A DNA stretch of 64,000 bases from Haematobia irritans (taxonomy: Eukaryota > Arthropoda > Insecta > Diptera > Muscidae). The DNA lies in NCBI RefSeq assembly GCF_050003625.1, contig NC_134399.1, forward strand, positions 36,596,671 through 36,660,670. Reading direction: 5' to 3'. Below the pieces are notes generated by a model. That model ran no database searches, was not told the DNA's origin, and was given only the letters and a program-made list of their open reading frames with translations. Of the stretch, positions 33,993 to 44,413 are shown piece by piece. Both the position numbers and the translations under genes were made by a program. Numbering within the stretch: the stretch's first letter is position 1; every line of letters starts with the position of its first letter.

Positions 33993-36640
33993 TATACCCT
34001 CCATCATAGGATGGGGGTATATTAACTTTGTCATTCCGTTTGTAACACATCGAAATATTGCTCTAAGACCCCATAAAGTATATATATTCTGGGTCGTGGT
34101 GAAATTCTGAGTTGATCTAAGCATGTCCGTCCGTCCGTCTGTTGAAATCACGCTAACTTCCGAACAAAACAAGCTATCGACTTGAAACTTGGCACAAGTA
34201 GTTGTTATCGATGTAGGTCGGATGGTATTGAAAATGGGCCATATCGGTCCACTTTTACGTATAGCCCCCATATAAAGGGACCCTCAGATTTGGGTTGTGG
34301 AGCCTCTAACAGAAGCATATTTCATCCAATCCGGCTGAAATTTGGTATATGGTGTTGGTATATGGTCCCTAACAACCGTGCAAAAATTGGTTCACATCGG
34401 TCCATAATTATATATAGCCCCCATATAAACCGATCCCCAGATTTGGCTTGCGGAGCCTAAAAGAGAAGCAAATTTCATCCGATCCGGCTGAAATTTGGTA
34501 CATGGTGTTGGTATATGGTCTCTAACAACCATGCAAAAATTGGTCCACATCGGTCCATAATTATATATAGCCCCCATATAAACCGATCCCCAGATTTGGC
34601 TTGCCGAGCCTCAAAGAGAAGAAAATTTCATCCGATCCGGCTGAAATTTGGTACATGATGTTGGTATATGGTCTCTAACAGCCGTGCAAAAATTGGTCCA
34701 TATCGGTCATTAATTATATATAGCCCCCATATAAACCGATCCCCAGATTTGGCTTGTGGAGCCTCTAAGAGAAGCAAATTTCATCCGATCCGGCTGAAAT
34801 TTGGTACATGATGATGGTATATGGTCTCTAACAACCATGTAAAAATTGGTAAACATCGGTCCATAATTATATATAGACCCCATATAAACCGATCTCCAGA
34901 TTTGGCTTGCGAAGCCTCATAGAGAAGCAAAATGCATCCGATCCGGCTGAAATTTGGTACATGGTATTGGTATATGGTCTCTAACAACCGTGCAAAAACT
35001 GGTCCACATCGGTCCATAATTATATATAGCCACCATATAAACCGATCCCCAGATTTGGGTTGCGGAGCCTCAAAGAGAAGCAAATGTCATCTGATCCGCC
35101 TGAAATTTGGTACATGATATTGGTATATGGTCTCTAACAACCATGCAAAAATTGGTCTACATCGGTTCATAATTATATATAGCCCCCATATAAACCGATC
35201 CCCAGATTTGGCTTGCGAAGTCTCCAAGAGAAGCAAATTTCATCCAATCCGGTTGTAATTTGGAACATGGTGTTAGTATATGATCTTTAACAACCGTGGC
35301 AGAATTGGTCCATATCGGTCCATAATTATATATAGCCCCCATATAAAGCGTTCTCCAGATTTGACCTCCGGAGCCTCTTGGAGGAGCAAAATTCATACGA
35401 TCCGGTTCAAATTAGGAACGTGGTGTTAGTATATGGTCGCTAACAACCATACCGAAATTGGTCCAATCACACAAAAATTGGTCCATATCGGTTCATAATC
35501 ATGGTTGCCACTAGAGCAAAAATAATATACCAAAATTTTATTTCTAGAGAAAATTTTGTTAAAATTTTATTCGGTTCATAATAAAATTTTCATCATTGTC
35601 AAAATTTTATTTCTATAGAAAATTTTATTTTTATAGAAGATATTCTCAAAATTTCATTTTCATTGAAAATTTTCTCAACATTTTATTTCTTTAAAAGATA
35701 TTTTCAAAATTTTACTTCTTTAAAAATTTTATTACAATTTTATTTCTATAGAAAATTTTCTCAAAATTTTATTTCTATAGAAAATTTTCTCAAAATTTTA
35801 TTTCTATAGAAAATTTTCTCAAAATTTTATTTCTATAAAAAATTTACTCAACATATTATTTCTATAAAAGGTTTTCTCAACGTTTTATTTCTGTAGAAAA
35901 ATTTCTCAACATTTTATTATTATAGACAATTTGGTCAAAATTTTATTTCTACATAAAATTTTTTCAAAATTTTACTCTTATAGAAGATATTCTCAAAATT
36001 TTAGTTCATTGAAAATTTTCTCAACATTTTATTTCTTTAAAAGATATTTGCAAAATTTCATTTCTATAGAAAATTTTGTCAAAATTTTATATCTATTGAA
36101 AATTTTTTTCAAAATTTTATTTCTATAAAAAATTTCCTCAAAATTTTATTACTATAGAAAATTTTCTCAAAATTTTATTACCTATAAAAAGTTTCCTCAA
36201 AATTTTATTTCTATAGAAAATGTTCTCAAAATTTTATTTCTATAAAAAATTTCCTCAAAATTTTATTTCTGTAGAAAATTTTCTCAACATTTTATTACTA
36301 TAGAAAATTTGGTCAAAATTTTATTTCTACATAAAATTTTTTCAATTTGTTTTTTGTTATAGAAGATATTCTCAAAATGTTATTTGTATAGAAAATTTTG
36401 TCAAAATTTTATTTCTATAGAAAATTTGGTCAACAATTTGTTTCTAAAAAAACTTTTCTCAAAATTGTATATAGAATATATTTCAACATTTTATTTCTAT
36501 AAAAAAGTTTGTCAAAATTTTATTTTTATACAAAATTTTGCCAAAATTTTATTTCTATATAAAATTATGCCCAAATTTTATTTTTATAGAAAATTTTCTC
36601 AAAATTTTATTTCTATAGACAATTTTGTCAAAATATCATT
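33993..36640 (+). mobile_element. DINE-A element copy 9 with expanded 29-bp array
   Basis: Hairpin at 33993-34022, GTCCGTCCGTCTG near 34126, eight or nine 153-bp units (34200-35470), junction GCCACTAGAGC near 35505, and a 1.1-kb 29-bp array (35520-36640). No DINE-A 3' unit follows; a family E end takes its place. Confidence 0.85.
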
Positions 36641-36903
36641 TTAAGATTGTAAAATGTTTGCTCATCTCACTGTGGTGGCGAATTCTTTTTTGATTTCCGT
36701 CAGATATTTGTCTAGTAAGTTTGTAAATTGTGTAGAAGTCTAATAACATTTTGGTCCAAATCGGGTCAGTTATAAATGTATGTATATGGGAACATAAACT
36801 TTTGTATATAGCACCCAACTAATTTGAAGGATTAGATGTGATACAGTGATGCAGGGTATATTATAGTCGGGCCCGCCCGACTTTAGACTTTCTTACTTGT
36901 TTT
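36641..36903 (+). mobile_element. Family E 3' end
   Basis: It contains TATATGGGAACATAAAC, GTATATAGCACCCAACTAA, the hairpin GTCGGGCCCGCCCGAC and the terminus TTTCTTACTTGTTTT. It is related to 20500-20937, which shares the sequence before the hairpin. Confidence 0.65.
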
Positions 36904-36960
36904 ATTTTGATCGATTGCATTTAGAAATAAAGTTATTCTTGATGGAATTCAAACGAGATT

Positions 36961-37140
36961 GCATCCAGAGAAGGAATATGATCACCTCAAAGATGTTTTA
37001 AGAGCAAAATGTTATTTTTGGGTGGTGACCATGTAACATGGCTTTCGCAATCATGTTATATTCTCGGAAATCATGTATCTGATTTCGGCAAGCAGGTTAT
37101 ATCGGGAAATATAAATCTAAAGCCATTTTATTGTACAAAA
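36961..37140 (+). repeat. Hairpin MITE family L, left half
   Basis: It starts CCAGAGAAGGAATATGATCA then CCTCAAAGATGTTTTAAGAG and contains GGTGGTGACCATGTAACATG. It matches the left half of the complete copy at 44411-44665. The right half is missing. Confidence 0.6.
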
Positions 37141-37295
37141 GTCCATTTATGATTTATACGGCGATACACATGTATTAGAGGTATCCTGCACCACAGTAGT
37201 GGTGAAGGGTATAAAAACAAAATGATCGGGCTTATTTGGCAAAGAGGTCACCAGAAAATTTGCACTTTCTATAGTCCTCCAGAACTCAAACGCCG

Positions 37296-38956
37296 CACAG
37301 TGGGTTGAGCGGTAGGCAAAGTGGCGATTAATTCAGGAAAGCCGTAATTTTAAAATATTGTTATTTTTTATTGATGGATAGTCATAAATACATAAAAAGG
37401 CATAACTAGAAACAACAAAAAAATTTTAAAAATTGTTGTTTTAATCTTTTATGGCCTTTTTTGTATTTTGGAAAAAATGGTCTTATATCACAATTTTCGC
37501 TGTAATTTTTCAAAGAAAAACTATAAATTAGGAAATGCAATTCAAAATTAGAGCGTACTTAATGTGCTTTTAGAAAAAAAAATTGCTCTTAAAAAATAAT
37601 AATTAATAAATATTTAATCTGTATTTATATACCCAAAATTTTAAATTAAAATCCGATTTTTTTTCTTCAAATTCCGTAATTCCACATATTTAAAAAAAAT
37701 TACATTAGAAAATATTATTATATCTTATTGATCAATATTCATAAAAAACATAGTATAAAAATAAAACAAACAACCATTAAAGGAAAAAAATAATTTAAAA
37801 AAATATAATTGTACGGTTTTTTATTTACTTCATTTCATTAATTTTAAAAGTATTCATAATCATCATTTACTTCACAACCATTATAAAATTAATTTACTTA
37901 ATAATAATAATTTTCTTCTTAATCATCATACAATTCGTTAACATAATCTTCATCTTCATTATCTTCATCATCTTCGTCACCATTATCATTTTCATTTTGG
38001 GTAAGAATAAGTAACTCCAATGCAGTCTGAGGCATTTGCTGCATTTTCATTTTGCAACTCTTCCTCTTGCTCGAAATAAATGGATCTGAACTGAAGAAAT
38101 CTATTAAAGACGTCTTCTATTGTATTTTCCCGACTGAATTTACGGGAAAAGTGCTCCCTATACCTTTTGAAGTCCTTATTTCTGGCTTCCTGAGATTCTT
38201 CAGTTAGCTTACGAAGCTTTGTAAGTAATTTGGAATTAATTAATTAATTTTTTTTCGTGAGTGCGTGTGATTTATTTTTTAGCTTTGCCAATAATAAACT
38301 GTACACTCAGTAGCTACAATAACAAATACTAAACGGAATATAAAGACAAAAGCTAATAAAGTCAAAGTGATTTTTTTGTTTGTTTTATTTTTTCATATAT
38401 ATTTTTAGCGACTGGAGTTATTTTACAAATTCTTTAATAAGTCAAAAAATGCAACAAAAAGGCAAAAAGATGTTTTGGAATTTATAAGCTGAAACTTCAT
38501 ATTTTAAGAAAATATAAGCAGTTTTACTAAGTTTCACCGATAATTCAGTTGAAATCCAATACAAACATCAAAAATACCTCATTTTTGGAGCAATTTCCTT
38601 ATATTTTTTTTTCAATATTTCCAAAACATTTATCTAAACAAACAAATATTTATCATATGCTCAAATACCTGAAGTAGACGGCTCCATTATAAAATTTTCA
38701 CTTTTAGAAGTCTTAATTAAAAAAATTATCACTGGAAATATGCAAATTTTCACTTTTTACCAATGCGCGCAAAAATAATAATAATTATTGAACTTTGAAG
38801 ACACACTGCAAATAAAGTAAACAACTAAGAGCTTTTATTTTGGCATGTAGTGATGTAGAATTTTATCTTCTTTCACCCGGTACCAAATACGGTTATTAAA
38901 GTTAAAGTTCATCTTTTGAATTAATCGCCACTTTTGATGGATTTCAACCCTCTGTG
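37296..38956 (-). mobile_element. Transib-type transposon, internally deleted
   Basis: The left end reads CACAGTGGGTTGA and the right end (reverse strand) CACAGAGGGTTGA. An identical 18-bp block AAAGTGGCGATTAATTCA lies at terminal positions 23-40 of both ends. The element is flanked by the 5-bp direct repeat CGCCG (37291-37295 and 38957-38961). Established features of Transib elements are ends starting CACWRTG, the RSS heptamer of V(D)J recombination, and 5-bp GC-rich target duplications; both fit. The length of 1661 bp is about half that of autonomous Transib. A transposase-like C-terminal remnant lies on the minus strand. Confidence 0.75.
37919..38232 (-). pseudogene. Probable Transib transposase C-terminal remnant
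   Basis: On the minus strand an open stretch reads KLLTKLRKLTEESQEARNKD, then FKRYREHFSRKFSRENTIED and VFNRF. A one-frame shift follows near 38020, then a tail with TQNEND...DEDDEDNEDED and a stop at 37919-37921. Its composition (basic/amphipathic, then an acidic C-terminus) is unlike the surrounding translated AT-rich DNA. The phrase 'EARNKD...REHFSRK.SR..T..DVFNR' is reminiscent of the C-terminal part of Transib transposases, by recall rather than by search. The catalytic core, which would lie upstream towards 38900, is missing; that region is featureless and AT-rich. The frame is neither complete nor functional. Confidence 0.55.
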
Positions 38957-39740
38957 CGCCGCCGTGGTAATGGTATAGACCACCGCAAGGGTCAATGGTC
39001 GATCCCCGCTCCTACCCGCACTGTTAGAAAAATATGTTTTTCATATGTTCCGATAAAAAACAAACTATGTTTCGGGCACAATTTTTAAACACAATATATT
39101 TAAGTGCAAGCATTTAATGTTCCTAAACTAACACTTAATATTTGGGACACATATGTTAATATGTTAGAATATATTATGTTTGGGGCATGAATGTTTCATA
39201 AAAATAATATGTGTGAATGTAAACATATATAAATTTACAAATTTCGTGTAGACATATATATGTTGTGATATTTTATTCAGAGAGCGACAGAGAGAGAGAG
39301 TATAGAGATGAAAACCGGGAGGGTTGACGGAAGATATCAACATAACACAGCGAGAGAATCAAAAGGGAGCAATTTCTGTGAAACCGCTTGTATGTTGTTT
39401 CAGAAAACTGTTTTATGATAAGGCCAAAAATTTAATATGCTTAAGTCTAAATATTATTTAATTTGAATATTAGAATGAGTATACGGAGTAAAGAGAATAG
39501 ACATTCGGAACCAAGAGAATAGACCAAGAGGAGTTGACGGACACCTTCAAGTAGAAAAGCGGACATTAAGTTCGAGTTTTGCAGCTAAAACAATTGAAAA
39601 AGATTATTTTCTTTAAAATGAATTATTAAAGAAAAGTAAAAGGCAAAACATTTCCATTTTAGAGTGATAATGCCAACTTAATATCGGCCTTAAAGGTAAA
39701 AATGAAATTATGTACAAATGTGTAAATTAAAAAAAAAATG

Positions 39741-39819
39741 GTGTTCGGTCGGAGCAGGGATTGAACCCATGACCCTTTGCATTCAAGGAAGACATGCTAA
39801 TCACTGCTCCACGTGGCCA
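39741..39819 (-). repeat. tRNA-derived SINE-like block
   Basis: On the minus strand it contains CACGTGGAGCAGTGATTAGC (A-box-like), then CTTGAATGCAAAGGGTCATG, then GGGTTCAATCCC (B-box-like, consensus GGTTCRANTCC) and CTGCTCCGACCG. The block length and box spacing resemble a tRNA. The 3' and 5' ends do not form a normal acceptor stem, so a functional tRNA gene is unlikely. Confidence 0.6.
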
Positions 39820-39932
39820 ACAAATGTATGTTTCTGTTAAATAATGTTATGTTTGCATGGGATCGTGGGCGCTGCAAACTATGCTATATAAATGTAACTT
39901 ATAACGATAATTGTCTACAGGTGACTATAACA

Positions 39933-40003
39933 GCTACGTAGCCCAGTGGATAGTGTGTCGGCTTACAAACTGTATGGTCCTCGGTTCGATTCTCCGTCCA
40001 GGC
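39933..40003 (+). repeat. tRNA-like block inside F1
   Basis: It contains TACGTAGCCCAGTGGATAGT (A box, TAGCNCAGTGG), GGCTTACAAACTG (anticodon-arm position) and GGTTCGATTCTCC (B box). No convincing acceptor stem pairs the ends, so I call it a tRNA-derived pol III promoter rather than a tRNA gene. An inverted copy is at 59318-59389. Confidence 0.6.
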
Positions 40004-40371
40004 GAAAGGTAAAATTTAAAAAAAATTGAATAATTTCTTCAACATTATTTGTATTACACAAAACGGTGCCAAGAACTAAAAAAGAACTAAAACATTTTGT
40101 GGAAGTGATAATTATGTGAGGGAATGAGCACAATCTTCTTTGGGGCAAATTCTTCCAAGCATATAATATTTTTGGGCTCAAAATGCTTCCAAACATATAA
40201 TATGTTCACATAAAACAAACATATTAATGTTTCGGCAGTATCCAATAATATATGTGATTCCTGCAAAATATGTTTGGAACATATGTTAGAGAAGCGATTT
40301 TTTTTGAGGGTGCGTCGACCGTTGGAATAAAATAAATGCTGACTATTCTCGGGATATTATTTTAAATATTA

Positions 40372-40482
40372 CACCCAGAGAAAGAACATTTATCCGACAA
40401 AAATCTTCCCTGCTCACCGCCCAAAAATAACATTTTGCTCTTGAAACATGCTTGAGGCGATCACATTCCTTCTCTGGGTGCA
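40372..40482. repeat. Hairpin MITE family L, short copy
   Basis: It runs from ACACCCAGAGAAAGAACATT to CGATCACATTCCTTCTCTGG plus GTGCAG, with inverted ends (CACCCAGAGAA / TTCTCTGGGTG). The centre has GCCCAAAAATAACATTTTGC, as in other copies. Confidence 0.65.
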
Positions 40483-40696
40483 GTATTAAACCCTGGGCAG
40501 ACAAACAATTTGGCCGCAGACTATGGACATTCCAATCGAACTGAGCACCATAGCACTCAGCAAACGTCAACTAAGAATGGCTTAAAAGGGAGTTTACTTG
40601 CTTTCTATTTAACTTATTTACGAACTTACTTAACAGGTTGGCTGATAAGTCCCCGGTCTAACTAAGAAAAACACATTTTTTGTCAAAATTCGTTTT

Positions 40697-41780
40697 TATA
40701 CCCACCACCATAGAATGGTGACGGGGGTATAATAAGTTTTTCATTCCGTTTGTAACACATCGAAATATCGATTTCCGACTATATAAAGTATATATATTCT
40801 TGATCAGAGAGAAATTCTAAGACGATATAACGATGTCCGTCTGTCCGTCTGTCTGTCTGTCTGTTGTAATCACGCTACAGTCTTCAATAATGAAGCAATC
40901 GTGCTGAAATTTTGCACAAACTCGTCTGCAGGCAGGTCAAGTTCGAAGATGGGCTATATCGGTCCAAGTTTTGATATAGTCCCCATATAAGCCGACCTCC
41001 CGATTTGGGGTCTTGGGCTTATAGAAATCGTAGATTTTATCCAATTTGCCTGAAATTTGAAATCTAAAGGTATTTTATGACCATAAAGAGGTGTGCCGAA
41101 AATGGTGAGTATCGGTCCATATTTTGGTATAGCCCCCATATCGACCGATTTCACGATTTTACTTCTTGGGCTTCTAGAATCCGAAGTTTTAATCCCATTT
41201 GCCTGAAATTGAAAATCTAGAGGTATTTTCGGGTCATAAAGAGGTGTGCCGAAAACGGTGAGTATTGGTCCATATTTTAGTATAGCCCCCATAAAAACGA
41301 TCTCCCGATTTAACTCCTTGGGTTTCTAGAAACCGTAGTTTTTATATGATTTGCCTGACATTGTGAATATTCTGGTATTTTAGGCTCACAAAAACGTGTA
41401 TCGGATTAAGTTTTTATCGGTCCATTTGGTAATGCCTCCATATAGACCGACTTCACTTCTTGAGGGTGTAGAAGGCGCACTGATCATGAAAATTGCTTTT
41501 AAAATTTCCAGATTTAATATTTCAAATCAAGACGTTATTTTATAATTTTCTGTCACACTTACAAGAGATGTTAATGATTCCTCTAAAACTTAAACAAAAA
41601 TGGTTCTTATAAATCCAGAATCTGATATAGTCCTCATAGGTGAAATCTTTAAATTTATCTTCAGGAAGTGTTCTCAAGTCCTCAAGCCCTCCTGAAATTT
41701 CAAAGGAAACCCTAATATTTGGTTCATGGTGGTGGGTATTTAAGATTCGGCCCGGCCGAACTTACTGCTGTATATACTTA
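40697..41780 (+). mobile_element. DINE-B element copy 1, complete, inside Himar1
   Basis: It starts TATACCCACCACCATAGAAT...CGGGGGTATA, has GTCCGTCTGTCCGTCTG near 40840 and the core GATCAGAGAGAAATTCTAAG. The 153-bp units carry CTTGGGCTTATAGAAA and AAGAGGTGTGCCGAAAA. The 3' unit ends TTCGGCCCGGCCGAAC...GTATATACTTA. The 3' hairpin (CGGCCCGGCCG) parallels that of DINE-A. It interrupts Himar1 just after ATTCGTTTTTA in its transposase trailer. Confidence 0.85.
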
Positions 41781-42120
41781 TTATTATTCCACATAGTTCC
41801 CTTCAAGAGCGATACAACGATTATAAAGACCTTCCAATTTTTTGATACCATTTTGGTAGTACTCCTTCGGTTTTGCCTCAAAATAGGTCTCAGTTTCGAC
41901 GACCACCTCTTCATTGCAGCCAAATTGTTTCCCTGTGAGCATCCTTTTGAGGTCTGAGAACAAGAAAAAGTTGCTGGGGGCCAGATCTGGAGAATACGGT
42001 GGGTGGGGAAGCAATTCGAAGCCCAATTCATGAATTTTTGCCATCGTTCTCAATGACTTGTTGCATATGGGGCCGTTTTGCCGCGAGTTCGACCTTCAAA
42101 CGCTCCAATAACGCCATATA
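41781..42120 (-). pseudogene. Himar1 transposase, C-terminal fragment of split copy
   Basis: The minus strand encodes LRTMAKIHELGFELLPHPPY, then SPDLAPSNFFLFSDLKRML to GNYVE. The third catalytic Asp (PSDFF) is changed to Asn (PSNFF), an extra lesion beyond the splits. The upstream HQDNAPCH motif is deleted: sequence jumps from the ACAAGTCATTGAG region to ATGCAACA/CCATATGG. Confidence 0.88.
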
Positions 42121-43405
42121 AAGGGTGATACGGTCGAAATTTGGTCAATATAAACTTGACGTATTTCTTTCAATTTTGCATTTAAAAAACCTGAACACCC
42201 CTCATTTTGAAGGTGTGTGTGTGTAGAATGTTGCTCCTTTTTTGATTTTGGAATTCACACTTCAGTTGTCAAAATACCGTCCAAGCAAGAAGAGCAGCGT
42301 ATCAAAATTTTGATCGCGCATCGCGAAAATCCGAGCTACTCGCACGCATAGCGGCAAAATCGCTAAAAGTTACAAATGTAATTAAAGTGTTTGGAGAACG
42401 TTTGTCGACAGCCAGGAAGTCTAGATCGGGGGGAAATCGAAAACCAGAAGCCGCTGAGACGACAAAGAGAGTTGCCGGTAGTTTCAAGCGAGACCCTAAC
42501 CTCTCTCTCCGAGATGCCGCAAATAAGCTGGGTATATCGTCTACAACAGTGCATCGAGCCAAAAAAACGAGCCGGACTATCGACTTACAAGAAGGTAGTG
42601 ACACCAAATCGCGATGATAAACAAAATACGACGGCCAAAGCGCGATCCCGGAGGCTGTACACGACGATGCTGACGAAGTTTGACTGCGTGGTAATGGACG
42701 ACGAAACCTACGTCAAAGCCGACTACAAGCAGCTTCCGGGACAGGAGTTTTATACGGCAAAAGGAAGGGGAAAGGTAGCAGATATTTTCAAGCACATAAA
42801 ACTGTTAAAATTCGCAAAGAAATATCTGGTTTGGCAAGCCATCTGTACCTGTGGCTTGAAAAGCAGCATTTTCATAGCTTCCCGGACTGTCAACCAAGAA
42901 ATTTACGTAAAAGAGTGTTTGAATAAACGTCTGCTGCCTTTCCTGAAGAAACACGGTTGTTCCGTACTATTTGGCCGGATTTGGCATCGTGCCATTACGG
43001 TAAAAAGGCCATGGAGTGGTACGCCGCCAACAACGTGCAGGTGGTTCCCAAGGACAAGAACCCTCCCAACACGCCAGAGCTCCGCCCAATTGAGAAATAC
43101 TGGGCTATTGTCAAGCGGAACCTAAAGAAGACCAAAAAAACTGCTAAGGACGAGCAGCAGTTCAAGGCAAACTGGCTTTCTGCGGCGAAGAAGGTGGACA
43201 AGGTGGCTGTACAAAATCTGATGGCAGGTGTCAAGCGTGAGGCCCGGCAATTCTGATTTGGAAAAGCGAAAGCCTAACTGAATATTTTTCCTGAATTTTA
43301 TACTAATTGAACTTGAAAAAGAAATTGAATTTAATTTTTTTAAATAAACGATTTCACCGATTTACACGCGTTTTCCCTTGACCAAATCTTGACCGTATCA
43401 CCCTT
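42121..43405 (+). mobile_element. DD37E Tc1/mariner transposon inserted in Himar1
   Basis: Inverted ends AAGGGTGATACGGTCGAAAT and its partner CTTGACCGTATCACCCTT; TA at 42119-42120 and 43406-43407. The 1285-bp length is normal for the superfamily. Removing the insert restores the Himar1 sequence GCCATATAAAAGTCACTG but for one base. It is therefore younger than the Himar1 copy. Confidence 0.92.
42280..43256 (+). pseudogene. DD37E (ITmD37E-like) transposase, frameshifted
   Basis: The reading jumps between frames. SKQEEQRIKILIAHRENPSY comes first, then IAAKSLKVTNVIKVFGERLS with RDAANKLGISSTTVHRAKK (helix-turn-helix, to 42617). Next, in another frame, come VVMDDETYVKADYKQLPGQE and the middle of the catalytic core (to about 42950). 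A third segment reads WPDLASCHYGKKAMEW, then LRPIEKYWAIVKRNLKK to a stop at 43256. Catalytic residues are visible: Asp at 42697-42702, Asp at 42978 and Glu at 43092. The last two are exactly 37 residues apart, the defining spacing of the DD37E family described from mosquitoes. At least three frameshifts, and probably a deletion near 42617, make it inactive. Confidence 0.85.
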
Positions 43406-43860
43406 TAATAGTCACTGTTGAAGGTTCTTCCCTTCTCAAGATAATCGATAAAAATTATTCCATGCGCATCCCAAAAAACAGAGGCCATTACTTTTCCACG
43501 CTTCGGAGACGGTTCACCGGTCGCTGTCCACTCAGCCGACTGTCGATTGGACTCAGGAGTGTAGTGATGGAGCCATGTTTCATCCATTGTCACATATCGA
43601 CGGAAAAACTCGAGTGTATTACGAGTTAACAGCTGCAAACACCGCTCAGAATCATTAACACGTTATAGTTTTTGGTCAAATGTGAGCTCGCGCGGCACCC
43701 ATTTTGCCCAGAGCTTCCGTATATCCAAATATTGATGAATGATATGACCAACACGTTCCTTTGATATCTTTAAGGCCTCTGCTATCTCGATCAACTGCAT
43801 TTTACGGTCATTCAAAATAATTTTGTGGATTTTTTTTGATGTTTTCGTCGGTAACCACCT
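43406..43860 (-). pseudogene. Himar1 transposase, N-terminal and middle fragment of split copy
   Basis: The minus strand reads the helix-turn-helix part (IHKIILNDRKMQLIEIAEAL region), a stop in place of Gln after TFDQK (as in the copy at 24634-25600), then LQLLTRNTLEFFRRY and VTMDETWLHHYTPESNRQS to YLEKGRTFNSDY, where the DD37E element interrupts it. A stretch after SPKRGK (TQKSAG) is deleted in frame. Confidence 0.85.
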
Positions 43861-43984
43861 CTATCGGGCGTCCACTGCGTTCATCGTCACGAATCATTTG
43901 GAGGTTGGTACTATATAAAAATAATATTTAATTCTAACGACGCCATCTATGTGTCAGACCGGGGACTTATCAGCCAACCTGTTA

Positions 43985-44324
43985 GTTAAAAACTGTTGGT
44001 GTATTTCATTGTTTCTGTGAATGTTTGAGTCTTTAATATAGAGAATATACGATGTTCTACCCTAATGTATCTGTACGTACGATAAATAAATGGTCATCGA
44101 TAAATATCCTCATATGCATGGACCTGTGCCGTGATTTGCTGAGAACACCACTGATGACGATTATGGCGTCAGTATTTGTGTCTTACTTGAGATGGGCACG
44201 TGTTACAAAATTTCCGGTCACCCTTTTGTGAGTTTGAGAAAGTAAAGATTTTACTCGCTCATAGATTTTTCAGACTAAATGTCAAAGGATCTCATTTTTA
44301 TAGCTGAATCCGAAGGGGTCTCAC
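43985..44324. other. Gene-free sequence
   Basis: No gene or recognised repeat. Confidence 0.45.
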
Positions 44325-44413
44325 ATTCCTTAGATAAGCTTTGAACCATACAGAAATGCCACCAGTATTAGTGAGAGTCGGGTATAAGTCGGCCAAAACT
44401 ATGATTGAACCCG
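44325..44413 (-). repeat. Truncated tRNA-derived SINE-like repeat
   Basis: TAAGCTTTGAACCATACAGA, AATGCCACCAGTATTAGTGA and TGATTGAACCCG follow the order of the repeat at 4480-4600. A family L hairpin element truncates it on the right. Confidence 0.45.

Larger units (their letters stand above)
39018..40314 (+). mobile_element. Family F element copy F1, non-coding with internal tRNA-like block
   Basis: The copy runs from CGCACTGTTAGAAAAATATG to GATTTTTTTTGAGGGTGCG, with short imperfect inverted ends (CGCAC...GTGCG). Both halves are rich in CATATG/AAACATAT dyads (for example GGACACATATGTTAATATG and TTTGGAACATATGTTAGAG). The centre holds a reversed SINE-like tRNA block (39741-39819) and a forward tRNA-like block (39933-40003). 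Related copies are F5 (50251-51189), F3/F4 (57714-59407) and F2 (from 59408). No open frame is shared among copies, so it is non-autonomous. Confidence 0.65.
40633..43982 (-). mobile_element. Himar1 copy split by two later insertions
   Basis: Its ends ACAGGTTGGCTGATAAGTCC (left) and GGACTTATCAGCCAACCTGT (right) are TA-flanked (40631-40632, 43983-43984). Himar1 sequence occupies 40633-40696, 41781-42120 and 43406-43982; a DINE-B element and a DD37E transposon fill the gaps. The right part also has a deletion that fuses the transposase middle directly to the 5' leader (GCGTTCATCGTCACGAATCA, near 43880). Confidence 0.92.

Noticed and set aside
36384..36644. Frames reading FYFYRKFCQNFISIENFVKILFL repeats, as small proteins
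   Set aside because: Direct translation of the 29-bp satellite. Such frames appear wherever the array occurs, on both strands and in several phases.
37919..37980. TTC/ATC-rich tract as a microsatellite only
   Set aside because: On the minus strand it continues a plausible reading frame with an acidic tail and stop, following a coding-like segment, so a transposase C-terminus explains it better.
37296..38956. hAT element (CAGTGGG... ends)
   Set aside because: hAT elements make 8-bp duplications. Here the flanking direct repeat is the 5-bp CGCCG and the inverted repeats begin one dinucleotide earlier (CACAGTG), which fits Transib better.
39933..40003. Functional tRNA gene
   Set aside because: A and B boxes and an anticodon-arm-like segment exist, but the ends do not form an acceptor stem, and the block is part of a dispersed repeat.
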